From: Poa pratensis | Lineage: Eukaryota; Streptophyta; Magnoliopsida; Poales; Poaceae | Direction of reading: 5' to 3' | DNA length: 64,000 nt | Assembly (NCBI GenBank): GCA_947311845.1 | Contig: CAMZMU010000055.1 | Span: forward strand, 20,445,382-20,509,381 | Program-made: the position numbers and the translations under genes | Notes under the pieces: model-generated | Told to the model about the DNA's origin: nothing | The model's database searches: none | What the model saw: only the letters and a program-made list of their open reading frames with translations | Shown: in pieces, positions 34,030 to 45,760 of the stretch | Layout: each line of letters opens with the position of its first letter | Numbering within the stretch: the stretch's first letter is position 1

Positions 34030-35850
34030 TGTAGTAACGAAACCATGAGTGCAAATAAGCTTCAATGGAACATGTACATCACGCACAAATGGGACGATGA
34101 TCATATCAGAATGCAAAATAATTTTAAAGCAATTTTTTGAACTTATTTTTCATAAATGCAACAGGGGAAAACTTATTTTAATGTTTACCACGTCGTCGAA
34201 TTTGGCAGAAATAAATCTAACACCACATAATTAATTCTTTCCTATTAAATAATGTATTTATTGTAAGACCTCACATAATTGGATTATAGAGGTTATTTCA
34301 CTTGAGACGTCATGATTTATTTAAGATTTTATGAAGTTCATATGTGTATGAATATATGGCAAAAAGAAAAGGTAATATTGATTTCCCTTACTTTCATGTT
34401 CAAACCAGTTGTAGGTGAAAAAAAGATTCATGTCTTGAACTGAATACATAACATCTATGACCGTGAAATGCATGAAGATAAGTTTATGAATTCTTAGAAC
34501 CATGTCTAATCAAAAATTGTTGTGTGATCACGTCGTCTGAAGCATAAGTGTAAATATGGTAATAAACATAGATATTTAATTGTTCAACACAAATGCATCC
34601 GCATGTGTGTACCATGATTTCATTTTGCATACACATTTTTTTGCGACTTAGAAGCTTTATTAATCAAGTAGCAGCAGTAACATCCTTGGCAAGGATACTA
34701 GAGAGGAAGGTCGGAGTGTAGTTAGCCCACACACACCGTCTCGTATCAGAGCTAGCTCTATGAGCACAAGCGTGGGCTGCTTCATTAGCAGTCCTGTTTA
34801 CATGGATCACTCAAAATTATTAAAAAAACTGCTAAGCTCCCTAATTTCCTGACAAACACTAGAGATTATTGATCTACTAGTGATAGGGTAACGTAAGACT
34901 ATTAAAAGTACAAGTTTATAAATATTAGTTCATCGTGCGATGTGCACACATTTAGATCAGAGAAATAATGATTTGTGTCTAATTAGTGTGTACTGAACTA
35001 TGCAAGAAATAGATGCAAGTGCCTGGATTTGTCTTGTTATGAGATGAAATCACATTACCCACACTTGATTCCGATTACATATTGCGGTATGTACCCTCTG
35101 ATTCATTTGTCAACAGGACGCCATTCAATCGTGACTTTTATACTTGCGGATGAAATCGGGAATATTTACTACATGTGTTAGTTATCTAAATTGGAGGACT
35201 CAAGGTTTGTTTCTGAACTTCCCCAACTTCAAGACAATTTATGTATATGTGATTCAAAAAAAATCATAAATTTTGACTTACTTTTTTGTAGAATTGTTTT
35301 TTGACATATTGGCAAAAGTTCTTTAAGATATTTGTTCAAGTTGAACTTGGCACCAATACCGATAAATATCCAGTTGGATTATACAAGTATAATAAGTCAA
35401 GTTTATGTGAACTATTAATTATCTCAACCACTAAGTGGCCCTCTTTTATGATATGGTTGTTGAGCGGCTTGTAAATTTTTTGATTGCCCTCTTGAAAATT
35501 TCAAGAGCACGAGAGTGGTTCAGAATATCACATAATGGAACTCTATATACTGACTTTGAGATGGGGAACTAGAGGGAAAATACATATACACTATCAAGTT
35601 GTTCGCATCCTGTATGAGTTTGAGTTTATGTAAATTATTTTGCAATGATAGAGAAAACTTGTAGGACGTACATGGTTGTAAGACATGTATGTTGTGTAGG
35701 ATTGGGAGTCATTGGGAAACATGGTATTATAGGAATTTCCACTCAAGTGTTAATTTTTGTTGTTTTGCATGGATGCGGTTGAGCTCTTTTCAAGCTATGC
35801 AATGATAGTTGTCGCAGCATGCAAGATGCCAGTAAAAATAAATCCCATGT
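34030..35850. repeat. AT-rich dispersed repeat, copy 2
   Basis: Second copy in the same orientation as copy 1, offset about 1.86 kb, and lengthened by a LINE fragment insertion at 34636-34888. It starts near agcttcaatggaacatgtac (34060) and ends near gcaagatgccag. Confidence 0.65.
34636..34888 (-). mobile_element. 5'-truncated LINE fragment with RNase H C-terminus
   Basis: On the minus strand it reads HVNRTANEAAHACAHRASSD ... PTFLSSILAKDVTAAT-stop followed by ttaataaagcttctaagtcg and an A run. NRxANxxAHxxA is the conserved C-terminal part of the RNase H domain of plant LINEs. Copy 1 of the surrounding repeat lacks this piece, confirming an insertion. Confidence 0.78.
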
Positions 35851-38689
35851 TGCGGCAAGGAATGCACTGATGGCAATCCCACATAGAGCCGGGGAGCAAA
35901 CTGACGTCATTTTAATACCAAAATTCTAAACTATGCTCAAGATAGCAACCGGCCTTGGTACTTGGGCTGTGGGAAAGACTAGTTGTCTGCGTGTTACATA
36001 TATCGTACATGGAGATCATCCATAACCATTTCCAAAAAACACCAGCCCAACCGTTTCTATAATTTTAATTTTGCAATATTGACTGCTAAATATCTGTGAA
36101 CAGCCACCAGAAATGTTATGGTAAATAAAATATCACAGATGGGGTTACATCTAAACTATGGGCCAATGATTATTCTGTCATTTTTAAAAACATCATACGT
36201 GTTGTTTTTAAGTGATATCAGATGAACATCATATGTGTTGTTTTTATGTGATATCAGATGAACATAAATATTTTGTGAGGTTAAAATATTGATATTACTG
36301 TTTTTTGTTTCGATTCTTAATCCTATCAATATCCTTAGTAAATCTTAATTGTTGTATTATTAAAAAAGGAAAATGAAATATTATTAACTAAAACATAGAT
36401 CATTACTTTTGTGTTATATATTTCATGAGTATCTCATTACATCTTCTATATGTGATAACATATAACATTTTACCTATAAGTAATGTGTCAAAGCTAAATT
36501 AGGGTAGAGGTATATAAATAAATATATGTTGGAAAATTACAAAAGATTTGGGAGATAAATCCTGAAATCTTATCGACAAAAAATTGTATGAACGGTTACT
36601 ATACCGGTTATTTCCTCCACTAAATCATTCTGCTTGTATGGGCCCAGGTCTCCATAATTCTTCTGCATTTATGGGCGTATGGATGCAACATATACTTTAT
36701 TTGTAAGAATACAAATATTGGATCATTGTGTTTTAAGGAAAAACTTATCAAACGTAACGAAAATATGTTACACCAATAGATAATGGATAAGCAAGAGAGG
36801 AAACATATTTCTGTCAGATTACTATATATAGTAATAAGAGATAATTGATGCAATAGAAGATTACCCATTGGATAAACATGCAAGCAAGAGCAAAAGATAA
36901 AGTTGTTCATGAGCCATTTAATGGACGTGAATTCAACAAAATTAGAAATTACAATAGCCAAATCCATATGTACTTTGATCAATATCGAAGTATGATTGGT
37001 GATAGTTGATGCATTATAGAAGACTTATGAACGGACAAAGTAAAGGAAGCAAATATCTATGGTGAAGTAACGAAACCATGAGTGCAAGTAAGATTCAATG
37101 GAACATGTACATCATCCATACCTTGGATCTATCTTAATAAATATCACAATGCAAAATAATTTTAATGCAGTGTTGTTTCCATGCGCCACAAAATGAACCT
37201 CGATACCGTGTCTACACAAATTTCAGAACTAGCAATATGAAAAGGGGCATGGATCCATGTATAATCTCAACACACAATAAATACATTATAAATCCATCGC
37301 TGGTTGGAATGTTAGGCTAACACGTGACGCACAACAGGCCTATGAGAAGATTATGCATAAAAATTGTTAATTAAATATCGGTTAACAAATATTCTAGGAT
37401 TTACTAAAGAACAATTACTAATGAACAATATCATGGTATGGCAGCAATAATTGATCTATTACAATCTCTTATGTATTTAACAATCGTTAGTGGTATTTGT
37501 GATATCATAAAAAATTCTATCCAGAAAGACACACGTGAATTAGGAACCACACATAAATAAATACATGTTAAAAAAATATCAAAAATTTCTACGGTTTCTT
37601 GCAAGATGTGTATGTGGAATCTGTTCTTCATAAGTATCTGTTCTAGTAATTTCAAGTGTAAATTTTGATTCTTGATGTGATTTACCACGTGCCCATTGTT
37701 TCCTCCTTCCCATTAGCTGCTTGGAATTTCTTTGCTCATGGTTCTCCGTTAAGGAAAAAAATATAAGCATAGTACGCATATATACGCTAAAAAATTGGAA
37801 CTTCGCAACTGAGAAATTCGTGCATTCACCAACAAACTATACTACATAGCATGACTATGCACATAATTACTCAGACAACATCCTGAACAATCTAGATGGT
37901 CAATTGTTTTTAATATTGTCATTGCCTCCACTTCTCAATTTGAGTGACTATGGTCGATGACACGCGAACGCAACTATATGATCCGCTTGTCCCGTGGAAA
38001 AGATTCTCCATCATAGCCTTGTGAATTCTGACACTATTTTCATTAGTCCCTCCCCGTGCAGAAAAAAAATCGCTACCTTTACCTCCACCATTCTTCTCAT
38101 GACCCGCTTCTATTTCCCCATCAGGGCTACGCCTCTCCACCCTTGATCGAATCTAACACTACAATTTTCTAAGCACATCAGAATTAGTTTAATGGGGCCA
38201 TTACCTCTCAATGAACTAAACTTTGAACGATCATCAAGTTATGTCCCGCTTACACAAACTCACGGGCTATTTATTATTGGATTGCAATGACAAAAGGATG
38301 AAAAAAATAATGGTCAAATACATCAATAAGAATCTTGTTGATTAGATATTTTCTTAAAAAACGAATATTTGTAAGGTACATACATAAATCTTAGAGTGAC
38401 TACTATTTTGGGATTTTGATCGCAAACTACGAGCTTCTGGATTTCAATGTTTTATTTATACTATAGAATTACATTAAATTTTGGGGTTGCTTCATTTTGT
38501 TCTAGGATTACTAATTCTATATTAGCTGCTATATGATGGCGGTAAAAAAATCAATTATCAATACCAGAATTTACATTAGATACGAGAGTAGTACATTTTT
38601 TCGTAGCACAAACTTCGAATGAGTGGTTGCATGCATCCATCGATGCGGAAGCCGGGGCTATCCTTCTTTTGAAAATAAAATAAATTTTC
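35851..38689. other. AT-rich intergenic DNA, no gene seen
   Basis: A 40-bp direct duplication lies at about 36185-36262 (catcatacgtgttgttttta ... gatatcagatgaacat twice). 37060-37150 again matches the start of the AT-rich repeat (agattcaatggaacatgtac), suggesting copy 3 starts here and is interrupted. No coding motif. Confidence 0.5.
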
Positions 38690-39379
38690 ATTGAGCTATG
38701 TAAGAGAACAATGTGAACATATTTAGATCATAGAAATAATGATTTGCGTCTAATTGGTGAGCACTAAACTATGATAGGAATAGATTGGTGGTGATGCAAG
38801 TGTCTAGACTTGTCTTGTTTTCAGATGGATCCACACTTGATTCCGATTACATATTACGGTAAGTATCCTCTGATTCATTTAGTCCGCAAGACGCCATTCA
38901 AGTGTGGCTTATCTACTTGCGAATTAAATCTAGGACATGTACTGCAAGCGTTAGTTATGTAAATTGGAGGAATCGTGGTTTTGATTTTAAATTTCCTAAC
39001 TTCAAGACAATTTATGTATATGTGATTCAAAAAACATCCATGAATTTTGATATACTTTTTTATAGAATAGTTTTGGACATATTGATGGAAGTTCTTGTAA
39101 GATATTTCCTGAAGGTTGAACTTGGTACCAATACACCGATAAAAATCCAGCTGGATTATACAAATATACTAGGCCAAGTTCATGTGAGCTACTAATTTCC
39201 TCAACCACTTGGTGGCCCTCTTTTATGACATGGATTTTATGTACTCGCAAATTTTTTTATTTATATTTTTTTAGGGTTTAGGGCAATATAAATTTGGTTG
39301 TTCAGCGGCTGGTACAGTTTTTATTGCCCTCTAAAGTTCAAGAGCACAAGAGTGGTTTGGTATAGTGAACTCTAAATAT
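38690..39379. repeat. AT-rich dispersed repeat, copy 3 (interrupted)
   Basis: Carries the same landmarks as copies 1 and 2 (tagatcatagaaataatgat, gccattcaagtg, atccagctggattata, caaccacttggtggccctct). It breaks at 39379 at the retroelement insertion and resumes at 40617 with tgacgttgagatggggag. Confidence 0.65.
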
Positions 39380-40600
39380 ATTTTTTTTGCGAGAAGAAGA
39401 CGATTTCATTGATACTTCGATCTTACAGAAAAGCCTAGAAAACAAGAAAAATTACAATGAAGTCCTTCTGAGCTCCAACATCGCCGGCGACCAGAACGAG
39501 AGGGAAACGCGCCGCTACCGCTGTTCGTCCACAAGCCAAGGATCGACGAAGGCAGCCCCAAGGTAGCCGGGAAGTCCCCGCTCACCGCCCCCTGAGGGGT
39601 AACGACCTGGACCATCGACTCCGTCGCGAAGTACCACACCACCATCTTCGACATATTCACAACCCAGATCCGCCGCCACACGGGATCTGGCCGGGGATGG
39701 CCGCACCGCACGAATCCATCAATCCGCGAGTGCAGCGGAAGCAGGCGCACCACCACGGAGCTCCGTCGAGCGCCGCCGTCGAAGGGGACGCGAACCTGCA
39801 ACAAAAACCACACCGGTGACACCACCACCTCCACGGCGCCGCCGGCTGCAAACCCTACCGACCCTACACTATGACTAACCGCGAAACGGGGATCCCCCGC
39901 CCTCCCGCCGCCGGAGCGGCCGACGGAGGGCGAGAGATCCGGCGAAACGGTGGTAGCGAGGCGGATCGGCAGGGAGATTTCACAAATCGCCCTCTGCTAC
40001 AGTGACAGGAGAGGGAGAGACGTCCTGGCTCGTCTGGGATCAGGCACAAGTTAGGATGTGTTCGGTTCCGGAATTAGGAGGAACGGAACGGGTCGGTTCC
40101 GTCCCTAGGACCCGTTCCTGTGTTCAGTTGGAGAGAAGGAACGGAACCAACTAGTCCCCCGGGATGGAATATTTCTCCAAGATGCGGAACGGACTCATCC
40201 GGCCAAATCGGCCGGATCGCGAGGAACGGCTCGTTAACGAAAAAAGTAATCGGCATCTCTCTCGCTAAACGGCATCTCTCTCGCTAATTAATCAAGTTTA
40301 GGAATAATTAATCAAGATTAAGAATAATTAATCACGATTAAGAATAATTAATCAAGTTTAGGAATAATTAATCGAGTTTAGTTATAATTAATCAAGTTTA
40401 GTAATACTTAATTGAAAAAATAATTATTATTACAAAAGTTTAGCAATGCGGAACGGTTCCATCCCTCCCAACCGAACAGAAAACGGAACCATTCCGTTCC
40501 TCGAATTTTTCCGAACCGAACTCGGGGTCGGAACCGTTCCATGACCTCGGAACGGAACCATTCTGTTCCATCCCCTCTCGTTCTAGAACCGAACACATCC
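39380..40600 (-). mobile_element. Non-LTR insertion plus foldback MITE, 16-bp TSD
   Basis: The 16-mer AGTGAACTCTAAATAT stands at 39364-39379 and again at 40601-40616. The left end is a T run plus gcgagaagaagacgatttca, which on the minus strand is a LINE 3' end with polyA. 39400-40053 is GC-rich with no RT motif. 40054-40600 is a separate foldback with ends GGATGTGTTCGGTTC and GAACCGAACACATCC and repeated ggaacggaac words. Both pieces lie together inside one target duplication. Confidence 0.75.
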
Positions 40601-40616
40601 AGTGAACTCTAAATAT

Positions 40617-41159
40617 TGACGTTGAGATGGGGAGCGAGAGGCAGAGTCTATTTGTTCGAGCGCTGGTAATGAGGCGGGACCTGCGCACATGCGGCACTCG
40701 TGCTCGGCTCCATCGGCATGCATGGCTGAGCAGGCGGACCATGCTGACCGGGAGTTTCAGATTAGGCTGCCCTTTCTTTCTCTTGTTGCGAAAGAATCAG
40801 AATCACAATTCAGCCGAAATAAGGCTGATCGAGCCGACGCTGCTTCGAGGGATCAAAACACACAGATGGTAAGGAAAACCAGGCATGGCCCCTTCTTAGC
40901 ATCAACAAGCATTCAGCAATGGACAAATTTCTCTTGTTGCAAAAGAATCAGAATCACAATTTAAACGGAGTTGACGACTCTAACCTGCCCTGAGTTCCGA
41001 CTCTACATCTAAACAGCTAAAAATGCGACGCACATACACTCGGATTTACATCAATCCTAGGCATAAAACGCCGTTAGTAAAGCTAGCAACCTTACGTCCT
41101 TGCAACATTCAACACTAAAATGCTACTGACGACCGGCAAATTTCTTCCCATCACATCTT
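40617..41159. other. 3' flank of C2 gene B
   Basis: Homologous to the flank of C2 gene A (see the ggtaatgaggcgggacctgc landmark). cttgttgcgaaagaatcaga / cttgttgcaaaagaatcaga occurs twice (about 40782 and 40934). No gene. Confidence 0.5.
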
Positions 41160-41744
41160 CTAATCACGAAAGCTGTGCATCCAGCCTCCAACACGCCCCC
41201 CGTCTTCAGATTCAACCTGGCAACAATGGTCATCAACATCGAATCAAACTCACAATCCCACGAGTCAACAATGGAAACTGTAAGAAGCCATGCGCGAATT
41301 TCTTTACCTTTGCGGCGGTGAAGGTGATGCCGACCTTTGATCTCGCCGTAGTACGAGTTGTCCGCCGTGACCACTCTGTATTTGGCCGGGATCAGCTCCG
41401 ACTTGCCTTTCTCCATCCCTATGCTAATCAGATCAGTTACGTTGATCCTGCATTGACCACAGATATTAGATTCAGATTGTTCTTTCATTCTCTTTCTTTT
41501 TCTGGCTGGATCTACAGCTATAGGAGTTGAGTACTCACGTTGCTTGGCCGAGGAAGTCGTCGCTGGAGAAGTTGTCGTGGTCCATGAGCCGGAAGACGAG
41601 CTTGTGCTGCGCGTTGGCCGCGGTGGAGCTGATCTGGAACTTGAACACCTCGTTCCAGCTCGGGTTCCTCCCCTCATCTGCATTACATACAGCACCACGG
41701 TTGGTCCATTGATTCACAAGTACCGTGGCTCGTGGCAGTGAGGG

Positions 41745-42945
41745 TAGAAACACCGAGGGAAAAAGCTCTCGCCCCCGCGTCGCCTCCCCGAGCGAGGCGA
41801 CCGGGCGGCGCTCCCCCTCCGCCCTAGTCCAGGCCGCGCCCTCCTCCTCCTCTCCGTTGCCGCCGCCGGCGGGCGCTGCCGGGCGTTGCCCGCGCGGTGC
41901 CGTTGCAGAGCCGGCGGCGGTGGCTCCCATCGGTTACCCGGCGCGGTAGGAGCTCGGCTCGGGCTGGGGCTCCTGGGCGGCGGTGCGGCTCGGATGGCGG
42001 CGCCCCGGTGTAGACCGGATGGCGGCGAGGTGCAGGCGGCGCCCTTGGCGCCGGTGGCAGCGCGGAGCAGGCATGGCCGGCCGACGGCCCCTCTAGGCCC
42101 ATCTGGGCCCAGATCTAGGCCCTGTGGGCCCGATCTGGGTAGGGGCGGGCCAGCTAGGGCTCTGCAAGGCTGCGTTCGGTGGGGATGAAGAGGAGCTCGC
42201 GATGGGGATGGTGTCCACGGCGCCACGTCTGCTGCAGCGCGGCGGCGGGAGCTTCACGGGCCTAGAACGGGCCCGGCCGGGCAGGTGGTCCGGTGTGCTC
42301 CTGCTGCTGCTGCGTCCGGTCTGCTACTGCCCTCGGGCGGTGGAGGTCGTCCCCTCCCACGAGGCTGCGGTGGTGTCGTTCCGATCTACGGCTTGTCTTC
42401 CTAGTCCGGCCGGCCTTACATCTCGTTGTCATGGTGAGACGGCGTGGATGTTTCGAGGCTGTTGGCGCATGTTCGTGGGCGGCGAGATAGGTGGTAGCCA
42501 ACGGGTTGTCCGGGGTGTGGAGGGTCGGGGGTAGGGAGAAATCCCTGTCGAGTTCGACTCCGATGCGGTGGCGCCTCCGGGTGTCACTATCCTTCTTGAA
42601 AGGTGTCGGATGTACTCCTTCTCCGCTCCCCGTCGTGTACCGGGAGAAATCCTAGGATCTGTCCGAGCAGCAGCGTCGTCGTCGTCGCCCCCCTTCTTGA
42701 AGGTGTTGCTTGGTACACGACAATCCGGCGGCATGGGAGTGTGGTGGAAGTCTCCGGAGAGGGCGCAGCGGTTGCGACTCATCTTTGTTTAGTCGATCTA
42801 GCGCCGTCATCTTTGTTTTCTCTTTTGTTTCTTTTGCTTTTCTTTTGGGCGTGCTTGTGCTGTTTGCCCAGCAGTGGTATCTCATTATTGTATGGGGGTC
42901 GTTGCTTTATTTATAAAGCTGGGCGAAAGCCTGTTTCGTGGACAA
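41745..42945 (+). mobile_element. GC-rich non-autonomous LINE-like insert in C2-B intron 2
   Basis: Absent from intron 2 of copy A. A GC-rich body (gccgccgg, ggcggcg) passes into a T-rich 3' part (tttgttttctcttttgtttc, ttgctttatttataaagctg) ending gggcgaaagcctgtttcg, the same terminal word as at 24795-24832. Host sequence resumes at tggacaaagtcgacggtgcc, matching ttgtcaaagtcaacggtggc in copy A. I could not find a clean target duplication, and open frames inside are GC artefacts. Confidence 0.6.
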
Positions 42946-42990
42946 AGTCGACGGTGCCGAGTTGAGGATTCAGAATCAGTGAGAGCTGTG

Positions 42991-43158
42991 TGTAGAACGA
43001 TAGAGAGGGATATGCGGAATATGTTGGATGTTTTATTAAGCCTCGGGGGCGAGTATATATAGGCGTACATGGGTCATCTTGGAGTACAAGACAAGACACG
43101 AGAGTCTTATCTATCCTAGACTACTGCCTAAACGTACAGCCGTATGTATACTCTAACA
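42991..43158 (-). repeat. LTR (3' LTR in element orientation)
   Basis: 168 bp with TG...CA termini when read on the minus strand. Contains the tatatata-type promoter word (gagtatatatagg). Confidence 0.88.
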
Positions 43159-45107
43159 CTCCCCCGCAGTCGTCGCGGGAGCGTCGTGAACAACATAAAC
43201 GACGTGGACGGTCAGACTGGAGATAAACCGAAGTAGACCCAGAAGGCTGACACCCCCCCCCCTCCCCCCCGCAGTCGTAGCGGGAGCGTCGTGGTCGATG
43301 TCGCGGCGCGGATGCTTGGACTGGAGAGGAAGCTGATGAGAGCTCAGGCGAGGTGGTAGCCCTTGTGCCGATGTCGAGGGAGCCGAGAGCATGAGGCGAT
43401 GCCGAGGTCGAGGTAGCCGTTGCGAGGAGATGCCGTGGTCGATGTCGTGGTCGGAGGCCGGTGTCGATGTAACCGCACATAAAGCCGCGGGCGCAAAGAA
43501 GGCGCCATGGTGATGATGACGGAGACGCATCGAGGGCAGTCGTCGAGGAAGTCGATGCCGAGGTCGATGCAGTCCGAACCGTCGAGGATGATGTGCAGCC
43601 ATAGTTGTGCCAGAACTAGGCGCACGCCGGGGGCGTAGGCATACTACGGTTTTGCCAGAACCGGGTATGCAAGAAGAATCGTCGTGGACGCGGTCGAGAC
43701 AGTCGTAGGAGTCGATGCTGAAGAAGACGTTGCTGATGCCGATGAAGACGAGGCGCCGATCCGAGCTTGCCAGGCACGGGGACGCGTCGGGGACGAAGGC
43801 ACGCAGCGGTGTTGCCAGCACCGAGCATGCGTAGAGCGGGACCAGTACGGTGTCGTGCCATGTCGGTGATAGACTAGCAGAGAAGGCTCCCGGACGGTTG
43901 CGAGGCGCAGAGCGGCGAAGACGGGGAAGAGCCGATGCAGTCCGCGGTTGTCGGAGTAGACGCGAGGGTGGACGATGGCGATGCCGAGGAGGCGGCGTAG
44001 CCGGGGTGCAGGCGCTGCCGAGGAGGCGTTGCCAGGCGGTGGCGATGACGTTGGCGACGAAGTTGTACTGGACGAGGACGAAGGTGTAGGCGGCGAAACC
44101 AGCGGCGGCGAAGGCCGTGCAGGTTACGTGAGGAGGCGCGGCGGCGGTACACGAACGTGGCGATGAAGAGCCGATAGCTTGACGAAGACCATGCGTGGAC
44201 GGCGGCGACCCGCGTCGTGGGAGCGACGCGGTGGTAGCCTGAGACGTCGGTGCGCGGGGAAGGCGAGGGAGACCGCGTGTAGCAGCACTACGGTCCGGGG
44301 GGACGACGTAGCTGCAGTGCGCGAGTCGGTGCAGCGGCTTGAGGCCACCGGCGACGTACGCACCAGGGAAGGCGCGCTCGAGGCCGGAGGGTAGACCAAG
44401 GCGGCGGCGCTGCGGCCCGAAGGGGCGACGCAACGCCAGCCCGTTGCTCGATCGGTGGTAGGCGTGCGTACTCGATGACGATCTTCACGGGATCCTGCGG
44501 AGGCGCGTGCAAACGGCGGATCAGGCCGGTCGACGTATCGCAGGCGAGCGGGTGATCAATCCGATCGCCCGCAAAGTCGGGGACGCTGCTTGATGGTGAG
44601 GTCGAAGGCGCAGCAGACCAAGGCGATGACGAAGATGGTGCAGAAGTCCCGATCGGAGCAGGCGGCGATGGTCGGCGCCGGGTGACGGGCGGGCAGATGC
44701 GCGGACAACGGCCATGCAGGTCGCCGCGTCGCGCTAGACCGCCATGTCGGAGAAGACGCCTATTGATCGCGCCGGTGTCGGAGTAGAGGCGCGCGAGGAT
44801 CGACTGGCGGTGGGCGACGCAATCCGATCTATGATCGGTAAACGAAAAGAGAGAAAACCGATCAAGAGATCGGAGGAAAAGACTTACAGGGCAGCCGATC
44901 ACGGATCGGCGGACGGACCCTGCGTACGGGGTGCGCAGCCCCCGGCGGAGATCATGGAGATCGACCTCCCCGGGGCAGCGCGGCGGAAGCGTGTCGACGG
45001 TCTAGCGCAGCACCATGGGAGGCGGCGGCGCTAGGGTTGGGAGCGGCGGCGACATTAGGGTTTTGGCGGCGGCGGCTCTAGGGTAGGATCGATTTAGACT
45101 GATACCA

Positions 45108-45276
45108 TGTAGAACGATAGAGAGGGATATGCGGAATATGTTGGATGTTTTATTGAGCCTCGGGGGCGAGTATATATAGACGTACATGGGGTCATCTTGG
45201 AGTACAAGACAAGACACGAGAGTCCTATCTATCCTAGACTACTGCCTAAACGTACAGCCGTACGTATACTCTAACA
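45108..45276 (-). repeat. LTR (5' LTR in element orientation)
   Basis: 169 bp, about 97 percent identical to its partner. Its outer end lies 17 bp from the intron 2 splice donor of C2 gene B. Confidence 0.88.
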
Positions 45277-45760
45277 CTGTTGGGATCACTAACCTCGGGC
45301 GGTGCTGCTCTTGCGCTCCTGGCTCCGGTACTGCACTACCACATACGGGTCTATCTTCCCTGCACGTACAGGTAAAACACAAACCGATCAATCTCCATCT
45401 CTTGGCCACAAGAAGGGGGCAAATCGAAGCCAAACCAAGAACATTCGTGATTCGACCGACTCACCTAGGAAGTCGGTGCCGCCGAGGCCCTTGGCGTCGA
45501 CGAGAAACACCTCCAGAAGACCCCGCCCCATTTTTCTCTCAATCTCGTCGTAGAAACCTAAACCAAATCTTGTCTGTCTAAGTCTAACCTCTCTCCCGGC
45601 TGGCTGCTCTGTCCTCTCTTTGTGTTGGCCGTGATCTGAACAGTTGGCGGTTGTAATTGCGATGCCAGAGCCGGCGCGTGCCTGCGTGCGTATTTATGTG
45701 TATCTTTTTCCTTGGCTGCATGCCCGCTCCAACAGCTAGTCAAAGCTCGTACTTTTCTGC

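Larger units (their letters stand above)
42991..45276 (-). mobile_element. Complete short-LTR retrotransposon, non-autonomous
   Basis: Two direct repeats, 42991-43158 and 45108-45276, differ by four substitutions and one indel. On the minus strand the LTR begins TGTTAGAGTATAC and ends ATCGTTCTACA. TGGTATCAG at 45107-45099 directly follows the LTR and is the initiator tRNA-Met primer binding site. The polypurine tract GCGGGGGAG (43167-43159) precedes the other LTR. Flanks CTGTG and CTGTT are near-identical 5-bp target duplications. The 1.95-kb interior is GC-rich with a long minus-strand frame (44433-43153) but no protease, integrase or RT motifs. Few LTR differences mean a recent insertion. 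Confidence 0.9.
41160..45531 (-). pseudogene. Small C2-domain protein, copy B, frameshifted, huge intron 2
   Basis: Paralogue of the 31.1-kb gene with identical exon layout: 45531-45465, 45359-45294, 41677-41539, 41447-41308 and 41216-41160, with GT-AG borders. It starts MGRGLLEVFLVDAKGLGG and keeps [13 protein letters not shown]. Exon 4 is 140 bp instead of 139: one extra G near 41334-41335 turns the expected [12 protein letters not shown] into EIKGRHHLHRRK and ends at a TGA at the start of exon 5 (41212-41214). Exon 5 itself is undamaged in its own frame (VESEDGGRVGGWMHSFRD). Intron 2, 219 bp in copy A, is about 3.6 kb here because of two retroelement insertions. A TATA-like CATAAATA lies about 160 bp upstream (45691-45698, minus). 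Were the extra base an error, the gene would be the better preserved of the two. Confidence 0.78.

Noticed and set aside
40054..40600. Foldback as an independent MITE insertion
   Set aside because: No target duplication of its own at its two ends, while the 16-bp duplication encloses it together with the LINE part; reported instead as a composite.
41714..42534. Frames of 170 and 136 codons in C2-B intron 2
   Set aside because: GC-rich body of a LINE-like insert absent from the sister intron; no domain and frames on both strands.
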